In this document: one piece after another, positions 8,900 to 20,001 of the stretch | Position numbering within the stretch: position 1 is the stretch's first letter | Layout: each line of letters opens with the position of its first letter | NCBI GenBank assembly: GCA_009838975.1 | Contig: VXQO01000017.1 | Coordinates: 1 to 64,000, forward strand | DNA length: 64,000 nt | Reading direction: 5' to 3' | From: Gemmatimonadota bacterium | GTDB taxonomy: Bacteria > Gemmatimonadota > Gemmatimonadetes > Longimicrobiales > Gaopeijiaceae | Program-made: the position numbers and the translations under genes | Notes under the pieces: generated by a model | Told to the model about the DNA's origin: nothing | Seen by the model: the letters and a program-made list of their open reading frames with translations, nothing else | Databases searched by the model: none

Positions 8900-10684
8900 C
8901 TACGCGGCACTCCCTTCCGTAGGCCGGCGGCGACCGGCGAACCCGAAGTAGAGGACCAGCAGGACAGCCGTCATGCCGCCGAAGGCGAACTTCCATCCTG
9001 CATGGAGCTGCAACGGCGAATAGAAGCCCTCGATGAGTCCGGCGGCGACCAACATGATTGCCGTTCCGGCGATTAGCGAGAGGAAGGCACGTCCGCGCTC
9101 CATCAGCGCCTCGGCCCGGGTGCGCCGACCGGGCATGAGCAACGCCGACCCAAGTCCGAATCCGGCACCTCCGGCAATGCAGATTGCGGTCAACTCGATA
9201 ACTCCATGCGATGAGACCCAGGCCAGGAGGACGAGAAGCACACCCTCGTTGGCATACACGCCGAAGCCGGCACCCAGCCCAATGCCGTTCAGAAGCAGGA
9301 TGTACAGGGTCCCCGCGCCGGCCAGAAGCCCGCCCGCGAAGGCGGAGAAGGTGACTGCGACGTTGTTTGTCATGAGCGCGGACGCCAACACGGGCATGTC
9401 GGACCCCTCGACGTCCTCCTCCAGGTATCTTGCGTTGATGTTCCCCTTCTCGGTGTTTTCCGCCCGGACGGTCAGCCCCGGAGAAAGCGTGCGGCCCAGC
9501 AGGGGATCATCGCGCACGGCGATGTAGGCAACGATTCCGGAGCCGTAGAAAAGGACCGTAGCCAGGGCGATCGGGCGCACGTAGAGACGCACCGCACGCG
9601 GGAACTCCGCCGCGACCCAATGGCCCAGCGAAACCGCCACCCGCCCGCGCGCACGGTAGAGCAGGTTGTGCCCTGCGCCGGCCCATCGTTGCACGGTTCC
9701 GAGGAGGCCCGGCGACGCTCCGTAGGTGCGTGCACGCGCGAGATCGGCCGTGACGCCCCGGTAAAGCTGTCCGAAGGCCTGGACCTCGTGTTCCGACAGG
9801 CTCTTCAGGCCCCGCTTCCGCCCCCTCTCGACCAGGTCGACGTAAGCGGCCCACTCCTCCCTTCGCTCCCGAGCCATTGTGGCCGCCTGGAGGCTCGCGC
9901 TTCCGCGACGTGCTGCGTGGCGCGGGGCCTCCTGTTCGTGCAGCCGAACGAGGTTTTCGTCAGCGGTGCGCGTGGCCGCGTCGGCAGCATCTCTTGCCAG
10001 TGCGAAGGCGAGCGCCTTCACCACCGATGCCGCAACGCGGCGCTGTATCTCCGGGGCGAGCTTCTCCCGGCGCGCCACGTAGCCGGCGAGGAGTTCGAAC
10101 TGCTCCACCGACAGCAGGGGCCTCCCTGCGCGGGCCGGGGGAAGCTCGTCGCCGCCCAGCAGTTCGCTTCCGCCCGCGTCGCGCACCACCATCGTACCCG
10201 CGACGAGGTCGCCCAAGCGCTGCGCGCGACGGTTGACCAGCATGCACACGGCTCCGACCAGCCCGGATGGAATCCCGGATACAACCGGCAGGAAGTCCAC
10301 GGCCCTGATCAGGTTGCGCAGCACGGACCCCCGGAAGGAAAGCGGCTCCCCCCCGACATGGACGACACGCAGCCCGATGGCTCGCTTTCCGGGGGTCCTC
10401 CCGCCACCCAGCCCCTCGAAGAGCATGAAGTATCCCCACTGCGCAAGAAAGACTGCGAATATGAGGATCGTCGCGCTCACGGACTGCATCATGTCGCCCA
10501 GCGCACCCGCATAGTAGAGGGCGAGGCCGAGCAGGAGGCTCGTGCCAACCATGATCGCCAGGTCGATCGCCAGCGCCCCCACCCGCGACCCCAGATCCGC
10601 GAGCACGTAGTCGAGGCGGACATGCTCGGGGGTGTCCACCGCGACCCGGCGGTGGAGAGCGGTGGAAGACGAAGGTGTGTTCAT
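8900..10684 (-). CDS. RDD domain-SpoIIM domain fusion membrane protein
   Basis: A 594-residue protein that joins two families usually encoded by adjacent genes. Residues 1 to about 170 form an RDD domain (VLADLGSRVGALAIDLAIM, GGGRTPGKRAIGLRVVHVGG, NRRAQRLGDLVAGTMVV) with three membrane spans. After a charged cytoplasmic linker (about 180-340, rich in Arg/Glu) comes a stage II sporulation protein M-like region with about six spans, including NNVAVTFSAFAGGLLAGAGTLYILLLNGIGLGAGFG and WVSSHGVIELTAICIAGGAGFGLG. SpoIIM-like and RDD proteins are recurrent members of MoxR/DUF58/DUF4129 loci, so this is probably the membrane platform for the convergent operon. Sporulation itself is not implied. Confidence 0.85.
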   Translation of the reverse strand: MNTPSSSTALHRRVAVDTPEHVRLDYVLADLGSRVGALAIDLAIMVGTSLLLGLALYYAGALGDMMQSVSATILIFAVFLAQWGYFMLFEGLGGGRTPGKRAIGLRVVHVGGEPLSFRGSVLRNLIRAVDFLPVVSGIPSGLVGAVCMLVNRRAQRLGDLVAGTMVVRDAGGSELLGGDELPPARAGRPLLSVEQFELLAGYVARREKLAPEIQRRVAASVVKALAFALARDAADAATRTADENLVRLHEQEAPRHAARRGSASLQAATMARERREEWAAYVDLVERGRKRGLKSLSEHEVQAFGQLYRGVTADLARARTYGASPGLLGTVQRWAGAGHNLLYRARGRVAVSLGHWVAAEFPRAVRLYVRPIALATVLFYGSGIVAYIAVRDDPLLGRTLSPGLTVRAENTEKGNINARYLEEDVEGSDMPVLASALMTNNVAVTFSAFAGGLLAGAGTLYILLLNGIGLGAGFGVYANEGVLLVLLAWVSSHGVIELTAICIAGGAGFGLGSALLMPGRRTRAEALMERGRAFLSLIAGTAIMLVAAGLIEGFYSPLQLHAGWKFAFGGMTAVLLVLYFGFAGRRRPTEGSAA

Positions 10685-10736
10685 CTGTTTCGGCTCGGCT
10701 GCAGCACGGCGCCGCGTGGGGCCGCGCTCAGCCCAG

Positions 10737-10810
10737 TGCCGGAGGAGGGACTTGAACCCCCGACACGCGGATTATGATTCCGCTGCTCTGACCAACTGAG
10801 CTACTCCGGC
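10737..10810 (-). tRNA. tRNA-Met (CAT anticodon), elongator type
   Basis: Read on the minus strand, the 74 bases fold as a cloverleaf: acceptor stem GCCGGAG/CTCCGGC, D-arm with AGCTCAGTTGGTCAGAGC, anticodon stem GCGGA/TCCGC around loop ATCATAA (anticodon CAT), T-arm CGGGGGTTCAAGTCCCTC, and discriminator A. The G1-C72 pair excludes the initiator tRNA, which has an unpaired first position in bacteria. A lysidine-modified tRNA-Ile2 also carries CAT in its gene, so that alternative stays open, though elongator Met fits better. The 3' CCA is not encoded. Confidence 0.9.
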
Positions 10811-10906
10811 GAGGGGCATCAAAGCTCCAAATCCCGGGTACCCTTGTCAACTGCCCATGCCCGGCCCCCTATTCCCGGCATCACCCGCCATCACGGAGTA
10901 CAGCAA

Positions 10907-11872
10907 ATGGATCTCGGCTTCTTTCTCATACCGGGGCTCACCACCCTCGGCGTCATCGGCCTTCTCAGTTCGCTTCGCATCCTCTGGGAGTACGAGCGCG
11001 GGGTGGTCTTCCGGCTCGGCAAGCTCACGCGCGCCAAGGGCCCCGGCATCGTCTTCCTCGTGCCCTACGGCGTCGAGCGCATGAAGAAGATGGACCTTCG
11101 CATCATCGCCCTCGACATCGCGCCCCAGGACACGATCACCAAGGACAACGTCAGCTGCACCGTGAACGCGGTGGTGTACTTCCGCGTCGTGGACCCCGCC
11201 AAGGCCGTGGTGGAGGTCGAGGACTACTACTTCGCCACCAGCCAGATCGCGCAGACGACGCTCCGCAGCGTGGTGGGCCAGTCGGAGCTGGACGAACTGC
11301 TCGCCGAGCGCGAGCGGATCAACGAGATCGTGCGGCGCATCATCGACATGGAGACCGATCCGTGGGGGATCGAGGTGACCGCGGTCGAGATCAAGGACAT
11401 CGACCTGCCCAAGGAGATGAAGCGCGCGATGGCCAAGCAGGCCGAGGCCGAGCGCGAGCGCCGCGGCAAGGTGATCGCGGCCGAGGGCGAATACCAGGCC
11501 TCGCGCAAGCTGTCCGCCGCCGCCCAGGTGATCTCCGCGCACCCGGTGGCGCTGCAGCTGCGCTTCCTCCAGACGGTGGTCGAGGTAGCCGCCGAGAACA
11601 ACTCGACCACCCTCTTCCCGATCCCGGTCGACCTCTTCGCCCCCTTCGTCGAGAAGGCGACGGGCGTGCCGGGAGGCGGTTTTCCCCAGGCGATCGACAA
11701 GGACGCGGCGGCCCAGCTCGCCGCGGCGACGGTGGAAGCGCTTGGCGCCGGCTCGGGCGAGGTGATGGAGGCCCTGGAGGCGGGAGATGCCGAACGCGTC
11801 CTCGAAGGCGCAAAACAGGCGCTGGGGCTGGCCGATTCGGGCACGGCGCAGGACGAAGAAGGAGGGGACTGA
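10907..11872 (+). CDS. Slipin/stomatin family SPFH (band 7) protein
   Basis: A 321-residue protein with one N-terminal hydrophobic hairpin ([21 protein letters not shown]), then a band 7 domain: [57 protein letters not shown], then the coiled-coil segment around [26 protein letters not shown]. Prokaryotic slipins oligomerise at the membrane and are often paired with an NfeD protease-like partner; no nfeD gene is seen here. I chose the ATG before DLGFF because GGAG lies eight bases upstream; a longer reading from 10844 would add a proline/histidine-rich stretch unlike the family. The C-terminal tail is acidic and poorly conserved. Confidence 0.9.
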   Translation: MDLGFFLIPGLTTLGVIGLLSSLRILWEYERGVVFRLGKLTRAKGPGIVFLVPYGVERMKKMDLRIIALDIAPQDTITKDNVSCTVNAVVYFRVVDPAKAVVEVEDYYFATSQIAQTTLRSVVGQSELDELLAERERINEIVRRIIDMETDPWGIEVTAVEIKDIDLPKEMKRAMAKQAEAERERRGKVIAAEGEYQASRKLSAAAQVISAHPVALQLRFLQTVVEVAAENNSTTLFPIPVDLFAPFVEKATGVPGGGFPQAIDKDAAAQLAAATVEALGAGSGEVMEALEAGDAERVLEGAKQALGLADSGTAQDEEGGD

Positions 11873-11912
11873 CGCGGCCCGCATTGCCGCACCTGGTCCC
11901 AAGATCGACAAT

Positions 11913-11953
11913 ATGTCGTGTTAACATTACATAATGTCGTGTTTTCTTTACAT
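11913..11953. repeat. AT-rich tandem palindrome, copy B
   Basis: Two 20-base units with a 21-base period: ATGTCGTGTTAACATTACAT (11913-11932) and ATGTCGTGTTTTCTTTACAT (11934-11953). The first differs from a perfect palindrome only at two symmetric positions. The array lies in the 75-base gap between the convergent slipin and ftsB genes, and the second unit contains the ftsB stop codon (TAA read on the minus strand). Being between two gene ends, it cannot be an ordinary promoter operator for either flanking gene. Confidence 0.7.
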
Positions 11954-12294
11954 ATCGTCTCTGCTGCGCAGCCACCGCAGGATCGACGGCGTGTCCCGCA
12001 CCTCCTCCTGGGCCACCGGTTCCGGCTCGGAGATGCGGTACAGGTACTCGCCGTCGCGGATGAACCCGTAGCGCTCGCGGGCGTAGCGCTCGAGCATCTC
12101 GTCGTCCTCGCGCAGGCCGGCGATGCGCGCGCGGAGTGAGTCGATCTGGCGGTGCACGCGCCGTGTCTCGGCACGCGTGGCGGCCAGCTCGTCCTCGGCG
12201 CGGCGGGCATCCAGAACCGAGTGGTCTCCCCCCGCCATGGCGAAGTAGACCGCCACGATGATGACGCCCGGAAGGAACAGTCGCCGGGACCTCT

Positions 12295-12298
<4 letters not shown>
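11948..12298 (-). CDS. ftsB: Septum formation initiator family protein (FtsB/DivIC-like)
   Basis: A 116-residue bitopic protein: short basic N-terminus VKRSRR, one membrane span ([18 protein letters not shown]), then a coiled coil ([34 protein letters not shown]) and the FtsB/DivIC-like motif [20 protein letters not shown]. FtsB bridges FtsL and FtsQ in the divisome. The GTG start overlaps the enolase stop (GTGA); enolase-ftsB is a widespread bacterial gene pair, which supports the call. The last codon and stop lie inside the AT-rich palindrome, so the C-terminus (SRDDM) may have been set by that repeat. Confidence 0.88.
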
Positions 12299-13572
<1,274 letters not shown>

Positions 13573-13611
13573 GCCCGGCGCTACGCTGTTCCGTTCATGG
13601 GGCTGTTCCGA

Positions 13612-14328
13612 TCATGGGGCTTCGCCGTTGATCAGGCCGACCAGCGCGTCGCGGCACTCCCGCGACAGGCGGTTGCGGTCCCTCAGGGTCAGCCCCTCGG
13701 TACTGATGGGGTTGCCCACGACGACGGTGGCGGTTCCCGGGCGAATCTCCCAGCTGCCCTTCTTCATGATCGCCCGCGTGCCCATGATCGCCACGGGAAG
13801 CACCGGCACCTGGGACTTGATGGCCATCACGAACGCGCCCTTCTTGAAGCGGCCCAGTTCACCGGTCGGCGAGCGCGTCCCCTCGGGGAACATGATGATG
13901 GTGCGCCCCTCGCGCAGCAGATCGTCGGCCCGTTTGAGCGAGGCGATGGCCGCCTGCTGGTCGGAACGGTCGATGGCGATGTTGCCCACCCTTTCCCAGG
14001 CGGCGCCGACGACCGGAATCTTCGACACCTCCCTCTTGCCCACGAAGGCGAACTTGCGTCTGAGCGCGCCTCCGAGGGCGAAGATGTCGAACCAGCTCTG
14101 ATGGTTCGCAACCAGGATCTGACCACGTCCCAGACCGATCCGCTCGCCGTGCCTGACCACCAGCCGCGTGCCCGAACCGCGCAGAACGATCGAGGCCCAT
14201 TCGCCGGTCAGCCCGTCCGCGAGCCGACGGAAGTGGCGCGGCCACAGAAAGTAGTACAGCACGGCACGCCCCCCCGAGAAGACGGTCGCGCCGACCATCA
14301 CGGCGTAGGTCCAGGCGACGCGGATCAA
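13612..14328 (-). CDS. plsC: 1-acyl-sn-glycerol-3-phosphate acyltransferase
   Basis: A 238-residue acyltransferase of the PlsC family, which makes phosphatidic acid by acylating lysophosphatidic acid at the inner membrane. The catalytic NHxxxxD motif is seen as NHQSWFD (about residue 75), and the substrate-binding motif as FPEGTRSPTGELGRFKKGA. An N-terminal hydrophobic stretch (AWTYAVMVGATVFSGG) would anchor it. The start overlaps the thiL stop by four bases (ATGA), so it is translated with thiL. Confidence 0.92.
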   Translation of the reverse strand: MIRVAWTYAVMVGATVFSGGRAVLYYFLWPRHFRRLADGLTGEWASIVLRGSGTRLVVRHGERIGLGRGQILVANHQSWFDIFALGGALRRKFAFVGKREVSKIPVVGAAWERVGNIAIDRSDQQAAIASLKRADDLLREGRTIIMFPEGTRSPTGELGRFKKGAFVMAIKSQVPVLPVAIMGTRAIMKKGSWEIRPGTATVVVGNPISTEGLTLRDRNRLSRECRDALVGLINGEAP

Positions 14329-15275
14329 GGTGCCTGCCTGCCGCGGGGAGCCGCGAAGTGGTCGTATCCGCCGCGACCGGGGTCCATGCGCCGGCCCTCG
14401 CGGTCTTCCAGCACCACGCCGGCGCCACGCTCGACCGACCCGATCCGTGTGACTCGCACGGTCATCTCCTGTCCCAGCTCCAGTATGCGGGTTCGCGTGC
14501 CTGGCGGGGCAGTAAACATTAGTTCATAATCTTCGCCCCCTTCGAGGGCAACCTTCAAGTCCCCCCCTGCCACGGGATCGAGAGGCAGCAGCGCCTGCCG
14601 GAGTCGCAGCGCCACACCCGATGCGCGTGCGATGCGCCTGGCGTCGGTGACGAGCCCGTCGGAGACGTCGATCATCGCGCGGGCCAGATTCCCCCCCGCC
14701 AGCGCAGCCCCCAGCGGCACCCGGTCGGGCGGAGCGGCGAAGCGGTCTCTCGCAGCCGGTGCGGGTCTTTCACCGGACGACCACGCCGCGACCGCCGCCG
14801 CCGCGGCGCCCAGTTCCCCCGAGACCCACACGTCCTCGCCCGGCGCCGCTCCGCTCCGCAGCACCGGCGCACGCGCGCGTCCGACGGCGACCACGTCCAC
14901 CACCGCCGGACCCGGCGAGCGGCTGACGTCGCCCCCCACGATTGGCGCGGCCACGCGGTCCCCCGCCCGCCGGAGCCCGCGCTGCAGCTCTTCGCAGATG
15001 CGCGGATCGCCCGACACGGCCAACGAGACCAGCAGCGCCCCCGGGCGCGCCCCCATGGCCGCCATGTCGCTGAGCGCCGCCGCCCCGGCCCGGAAGCCCA
15101 CCTCGGCCGGAGCGATCCAGTCGAAGTCGAAGTGCACGCCCTCGACCATCAGGTCCGTCGAGATGACCAGCCCCCCGCGCAGCACCGCGGCGTCGTCGCC
15201 CGGACCCACCAGCACGGCGCGGCTTCCCTTCCACCCGATGGCTACCAGCCGTTCGATGAGGGTGCTCTCGTCCAT
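14325..15275 (-). CDS. thiL: Thiamine-monophosphate kinase
   Basis: A 316-residue ThiL, which phosphorylates thiamine monophosphate to the cofactor thiamine diphosphate. It belongs to the PurM/AIR synthetase fold. Visible motifs: GPGDDAAVL near the N-terminus, STDLMVEGVHFDFDW (metal-binding aspartates), ALSDMAAMGARPGALLVSL, GGDVSRSPG, MIDVSDGLVTDARRIA, and EGGEDYELMFTAP. It is flanked by the bifunctional NAD(P)HX repair gene upstream and plsC downstream. No other thiamine genes are in the window. Confidence 0.95.
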   Translation of the reverse strand: MDESTLIERLVAIGWKGSRAVLVGPGDDAAVLRGGLVISTDLMVEGVHFDFDWIAPAEVGFRAGAAALSDMAAMGARPGALLVSLAVSGDPRICEELQRGLRRAGDRVAAPIVGGDVSRSPGPAVVDVVAVGRARAPVLRSGAAPGEDVWVSGELGAAAAAVAAWSSGERPAPAARDRFAAPPDRVPLGAALAGGNLARAMIDVSDGLVTDARRIARASGVALRLRQALLPLDPVAGGDLKVALEGGEDYELMFTAPPGTRTRILELGQEMTVRVTRIGSVERGAGVVLEDREGRRMDPGRGGYDHFAAPRGRQAP

Positions 15276-15296
15276 CGGGGCGGCCAGGGGCGCGGC

Positions 15297-16868
15297 CTAG
15301 CGGGGTGCGGCCTGGTCGAAGGTGACGAACGGGAAGGGCAGCGCGGTGACCGGCGCACTGCGGTCGGCGAGCGCGGCGGGGATCCCCTCGATCACGTCGG
15401 ACGGGATGAGCGACGGGCCGAGGGCCGCGGCGGCGGCGGAACGGCCGGTGACGTGCAGCGCCAGCCCGCAGGCCGGGATCGGCTCCACCCCCTGGGCCAG
15501 GAAGCACCCGATCGCGCCGGTGAGCACATCGCCCATGCCGGCCACGGCCAGCGACGAGGTCTCCTCGGTGGTGCTGACCAGGAGGCCTCGCTGCGGATCG
15601 GCCACGAGCGACGGCGCGCCCTTGAGCAGCGTGACCGCGCCCCGCGCGGCGGCAAAGGCACGGGCCCCGCCGATGCGATCGCCCTGCACTTCGCGGACGG
15701 ACCTGCCCGTGAGCCGGGCCATCTCGCCCGGGTGAGGGGTCACCACGATGCTTCCGTCGGCAGGGATCTCCACGCCGTTGTCACCCGCAAGCAGCGTGAG
15801 GGCATCCGCGTCGAGGACGGACGGACGGCCGCCACGGACCTCCAGAGCCACCTGGAGCTGGCGGGCCGCGGCCCGTCGCGTCCCGAGTCCGGGCCCCACC
15901 GCCAGGGCATCGCTCGCGCCGATCGCGTTCCTCAGCGCCTCCTCATCGCCCGCGTCCACGAAGATGATCTCGGGAACCTCCAGGATCGGGTCGCGCGCGT
16001 CGCGGGAGGCGCAAACCCGCACCATCCCCGCGCCGCAGCGGAAGGCGGACCGCGCGGCCAGAATCGCCGCCCCCGGCATCGCCGATCCCGCGACGATGGT
16101 CAGGGAGCCCACCGCGTTCTTGTGGGTCGCGGCCCCGCGCCGCGGCAGCTGGCGGGACGCCCAGCCGGGGGTGACCAGCCGGGCCCACCCGGGGTCGGGG
16201 TCCGGTGGAAACCCGATCTCCACTGCGACGATGCGGCCGCAGTGCGCCCGGCCCGGCTGCAGGAGCGTGCCGAGCTTCGGCCACCCGAACGCTACGGTCA
16301 GCTCCGCCCTGATCGCATTCCCGGGAACGGCTCCCGTTTCGCCGTCGACGCCCGAGGGTGTGTCGAGCGCCACGATCGGACGGCCCGCAGCGCCGGCCAT
16401 TTCGATCGCCGCCGCATATTGGGCCCGGGGTGCGCCCCGGATCCCGGTCCCCAGCATCCCGTCGATCACGACCGCGGCACCCCGCAGTACGCGCGGCACG
16501 GTGTCCGCCGATGCATCGTCCTCCTGGAAATGCACGGTGGGCACCTCCCAGGCGTGCAGCACGGGCTCCTCGGGGAAGCGCTTCCCCACCACGACGGAGG
16601 TCACGGCCCGTCCCCAAGCCGCCAGCGACCGCAGGCAGACCAGCGCGTCGCCGCCGTTGTTGCCTGAACCGACGAGGGCCGCCACCGGCCCTTCGGGAAA
16701 CAGGTGCTGGACGATCAGCGCCGTCTGCCGCCCGGCGTTTTCCATGAGCGCCGGTTCGGGAACGCCGCGTCCTTCGATCGCAAGGCGGTCGAAGGCGGCG
16801 GCCTGGTTAGAGGTGGGCGCCCGAACATCCGGTGGGCCGAGCGGCCTGGCCGGGCTGCGCGGGGTCAT
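15297..16868 (-). CDS. nnr: Bifunctional NAD(P)H-hydrate epimerase/ADP-dependent NAD(P)H-hydrate dehydratase
   Basis: A 523-residue metabolite-repair enzyme that restores NAD(P)H from its hydrated forms. The N-terminal YjeF_N epimerase half shows LMENAGRQTA and VGSGNNGGDALVCLR. The C-terminal carbohydrate-kinase-like dehydratase half shows GSLTIVAGSAMPGAAILAARSAFRCGAGMVRV, the VLDADALTLLA site, TPHPGEMARLTG, and GMGDVLTGAIGCFLAQG (Asp of the GxGD motif). The two-domain fusion is the usual bacterial form. The N-terminus before DRLAIEGRGVPEPALMENAG is somewhat longer than typical, so the start is less certain than the gene. Confidence 0.94.
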   Translation of the reverse strand: MTPRSPARPLGPPDVRAPTSNQAAAFDRLAIEGRGVPEPALMENAGRQTALIVQHLFPEGPVAALVGSGNNGGDALVCLRSLAAWGRAVTSVVVGKRFPEEPVLHAWEVPTVHFQEDDASADTVPRVLRGAAVVIDGMLGTGIRGAPRAQYAAAIEMAGAAGRPIVALDTPSGVDGETGAVPGNAIRAELTVAFGWPKLGTLLQPGRAHCGRIVAVEIGFPPDPDPGWARLVTPGWASRQLPRRGAATHKNAVGSLTIVAGSAMPGAAILAARSAFRCGAGMVRVCASRDARDPILEVPEIIFVDAGDEEALRNAIGASDALAVGPGLGTRRAAARQLQVALEVRGGRPSVLDADALTLLAGDNGVEIPADGSIVVTPHPGEMARLTGRSVREVQGDRIGGARAFAAARGAVTLLKGAPSLVADPQRGLLVSTTEETSSLAVAGMGDVLTGAIGCFLAQGVEPIPACGLALHVTGRSAAAAALGPSLIPSDVIEGIPAALADRSAPVTALPFPFVTFDQAAPR

Positions 16869-16870
16869 GC

Positions 16871-17065
16871 CTACTTGTAGCTCTGCCCGATCGACCGGCC
16901 GAAGGTGATTTCGCCGTTGTCAATGCGAATGTTGAAGCCGCAATCCGGGTTCGAGCAGACCCACGCCTTGTACCGGATCGGGGCCCCGTCGCGCCCGTAG
17001 TCCGACATCGGCAGCAGGACTCCGTCGCCGCACTTCTTGCACGCAGTGTATCCGTTCTCCACCAT
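16871..17065 (-). CDS. Small zinc-ribbon-like protein
   Basis: A 64-residue protein with two cysteine pairs, CKKCGDG near residue 9 and CSNPDC near residue 37, spaced as in a small zinc ribbon. There is no signal peptide or membrane segment. It sits two bases downstream of nothing obviously linked: the nnr gene follows immediately on the same strand, and the TIGR04138-like gene precedes it. The ATG is preceded by a purine-rich stretch. I do not recognise a named family; it is conserved-looking in composition and codon use, so probably real. Binding of zinc is inferred from spacing only. Confidence 0.6.
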   Translation of the reverse strand: MVENGYTACKKCGDGVLLPMSDYGRDGAPIRYKAWVCSNPDCGFNIRIDNGEITFGRSIGQSYK

Positions 17066-17128
17066 CGCGTCAGCCCCCTGTCTGGTTAGTCCTGCAGCAC
17101 GAAGCCGTCGGGCAGTAATCCTGATCTC

Positions 17129-17527
17129 TCACTGATATTCGAACTGCGCTTCATCTGCAACCATCCACGGGTATTCGGCGTCGAAGACGTCCTCAAAATC
17201 GAAAACATCGTGGAAATCCCTGCGCCGGTCCTCCTCCCGCTTGACGAGAAGACCAACATCGACGAGGGCAAAGACGATCTCGCCCAGATCGTCGGTGCAA
17301 TGGATGCCCCAGTGCTCGAGCACCGTGCGGGCGAGCGGGCCGTACTGGTCGATCGCGAGTCCGCAGACACCCTCGGCCAGCTCGCGGCCCGAAATGTGGC
17401 GCCTCTCCTCCAGCCCGGAAATGACGAGCCGGAGCGAATCGAGGAGAAAGACGTAGGCCTGCGGATGGTAGCGGGGGTAGCTCTCCCGCAACCGGGACAT
17501 CAGTTCGGCCGATTCGCACGCGTTCAT
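17129..17527 (-). CDS. Minf_1886/TIGR04138 family protein
   Basis: A 132-residue cytoplasmic protein resembling the Verrucomicrobia/Planctomycetes-associated family TIGR04138: YHPQAYVFLLDSLRLVISGLEERRHISGRELAEGVCGLAIDQYGPLARTVLEHWG, then TDDLGEIVFALVDVGLLVKREEDRRRDF. Function is unknown in the family. I chose the ATG at 17527 rather than a TTG three codons earlier, because a promoter-like pair (TTGGCG, 17 bases, TAACTT) ends only eight bases upstream, leaving almost no leader. The TTG itself overlaps the -10 box. It may be co-transcribed with the zinc-ribbon gene. Confidence 0.7.
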   Translation of the reverse strand: MNACESAELMSRLRESYPRYHPQAYVFLLDSLRLVISGLEERRHISGRELAEGVCGLAIDQYGPLARTVLEHWGIHCTDDLGEIVFALVDVGLLVKREEDRRRDFHDVFDFEDVFDAEYPWMVADEAQFEYQ

Positions 17528-17535
17528 GGTGTGCA

Positions 17536-17564
17536 AAGTTAACCCGTACCAGTGGCCCCGCCAA
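17536..17564 (-). promoter_or_regulatory. Sigma70-like promoter for the TIGR04138 gene
   Basis: On the minus strand TTGGCG (17564-17559) is followed after 17 bases by TAACTT (17541-17536). The ATG lies eight bases beyond the -10 box, so the transcript would be leaderless or nearly so. The same two hexamers, 18 bases apart, occur before rex. Confidence 0.5.
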
Positions 17565-17594
17565 TTCTGTCAGCGCCGCTCAGCGGTGGCCCGC

Positions 17595-18830
17595 TCAACG
17601 AAACAGGGGAAAAGCCGCACACAGCTCCGTGGTGCGGGCGCGCGTGCGGGTGATCAGCGTGTCGTCGCGTGGCCGGTCGAGGATGTCGGCAATCCAGCCT
17701 CCGATCCGGGTCATCTCGTCCGGACCCATGCCGCGAGTGGTGAGGGCCGGGGTCCCGATGCGGAGCCCGGAGGTGACGAAGGGCGACCGGGTCTCGCCCG
17801 GCACGGTGTTCTTGTTGACCGTGATTCCGCCGCGCTCGAGAGCCCGTTCGGCGTCCTTGCCCGTGAGATCCCGGTCGCGCAGATCCACGAGCATCAGGTG
17901 GGTGTCGGTTCCACCGGACACCAGCCGGACGCCCCGCTCCACGAGGGTGCGCGCCAGCACGCGTGCGTTCCTCACGACATTGCCGCCGTACTCCCGGAAC
18001 GCCGGCGAGAGCGCTTCGCCCAGGGCGACGGCCTTCGCAGCGATTACGTGCATGAGGGGGCCCCCCTGAATGAACGGGAAGACCATCTTGTCGATGATCC
18101 TGGCGTGGGCCTCCCGGCACATCACGAGGCCGCCACGGGGGCCGCGCAGCGTCTTGTGGGTCGTCGTCGTCACGACATCGGCGTGCTCGACCGGACTGGG
18201 GTGGCACCCCGCGGCAACGAGGCCGGCGAGGTGGGCGAGATCGACGACGTGGACGGCGCCCACCTCCGCCGCGATTTCGCCGAAGGTCCTGAAGTCGAGC
18301 GCGCGCGGGTAGGCGGAAGCCCCGGTCACGATGAGCTTGGGGCGCTCGCGGCGCACCGTCTCGCGGACCATGTCGAAGTCGATCCGCCCGTCCGACTCCC
18401 GCACCCCGTAGGCCGCGACACGGAAAAGGCGCCCGCTGAAGTTCACGGGGGACCCGTGGGTGAGGTGGCCGCCGTGACTCAGGTTCATGCCCACGATTCC
18501 GTCGCCCGGCTGCAGGAATGCGAAGTAGGCGGCCATGTTGGCCTGGGCACCCGAGTGGGGCTGCACGTTGGCGTGGTCCGCGCCGAAGAGCTCGACGGCG
18601 CGGGAACGCGCCAGGTCCTCGACGCGGTCGGCGAACTCGCAGCCGCCGTAGTAGCGCCTTCCCGGCAGTCCCTCGGCGTACTTGTGCGTGAAGACCGTGC
18701 CCATCGCCTCCCGGACCGCCGGAGAAGCGAAGTTCTCGCTCGCGATCATCTCGAGTTGGCCGAGCTGGCGGGATTCCTCGTCCAGCACCGCCTGGTGAAC
18801 GACCGCGTCGGCCTGCTTGAGGTGTTCCAT
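17595..18830 (-). CDS. glyA: Serine hydroxymethyltransferase
   Basis: A PLP enzyme interconverting serine and glycine and charging tetrahydrofolate with one-carbon units. At 411 residues it is typical. Motifs: [22 protein letters not shown] [49 protein letters not shown], the active-site lysine in [14 protein letters not shown], and [23 protein letters not shown] strong GGAGACGGG sits just before the ATG. It follows the acyl-CoA dehydrogenase gene by ten bases and so probably ends that operon. Confidence 0.97.
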   Translation of the reverse strand: MEHLKQADAVVHQAVLDEESRQLGQLEMIASENFASPAVREAMGTVFTHKYAEGLPGRRYYGGCEFADRVEDLARSRAVELFGADHANVQPHSGAQANMAAYFAFLQPGDGIVGMNLSHGGHLTHGSPVNFSGRLFRVAAYGVRESDGRIDFDMVRETVRRERPKLIVTGASAYPRALDFRTFGEIAAEVGAVHVVDLAHLAGLVAAGCHPSPVEHADVVTTTTHKTLRGPRGGLVMCREAHARIIDKMVFPFIQGGPLMHVIAAKAVALGEALSPAFREYGGNVVRNARVLARTLVERGVRLVSGGTDTHLMLVDLRDRDLTGKDAERALERGGITVNKNTVPGETRSPFVTSGLRIGTPALTTRGMGPDEMTRIGGWIADILDRPRDDTLITRTRARTTELCAAFPLFR

Positions 18831-18840
18831 TCCCGTCTCC

Positions 18841-19997
<1,157 letters not shown>

Positions 19998-20001
<4 letters not shown>

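Noticed and set aside
10737..10810. Initiator tRNA or tRNA-Ile2 identity
   Set aside because: G1-C72 pairing rules out the initiator. Ile2 cannot be wholly excluded by anticodon, but other features fit elongator Met, so that was used.
14500..14560. AT-rich stretch as a fourth copy of the repeat
   Set aside because: It encodes the conserved EDYELMFTAP motif of ThiL and has no dyad symmetry.
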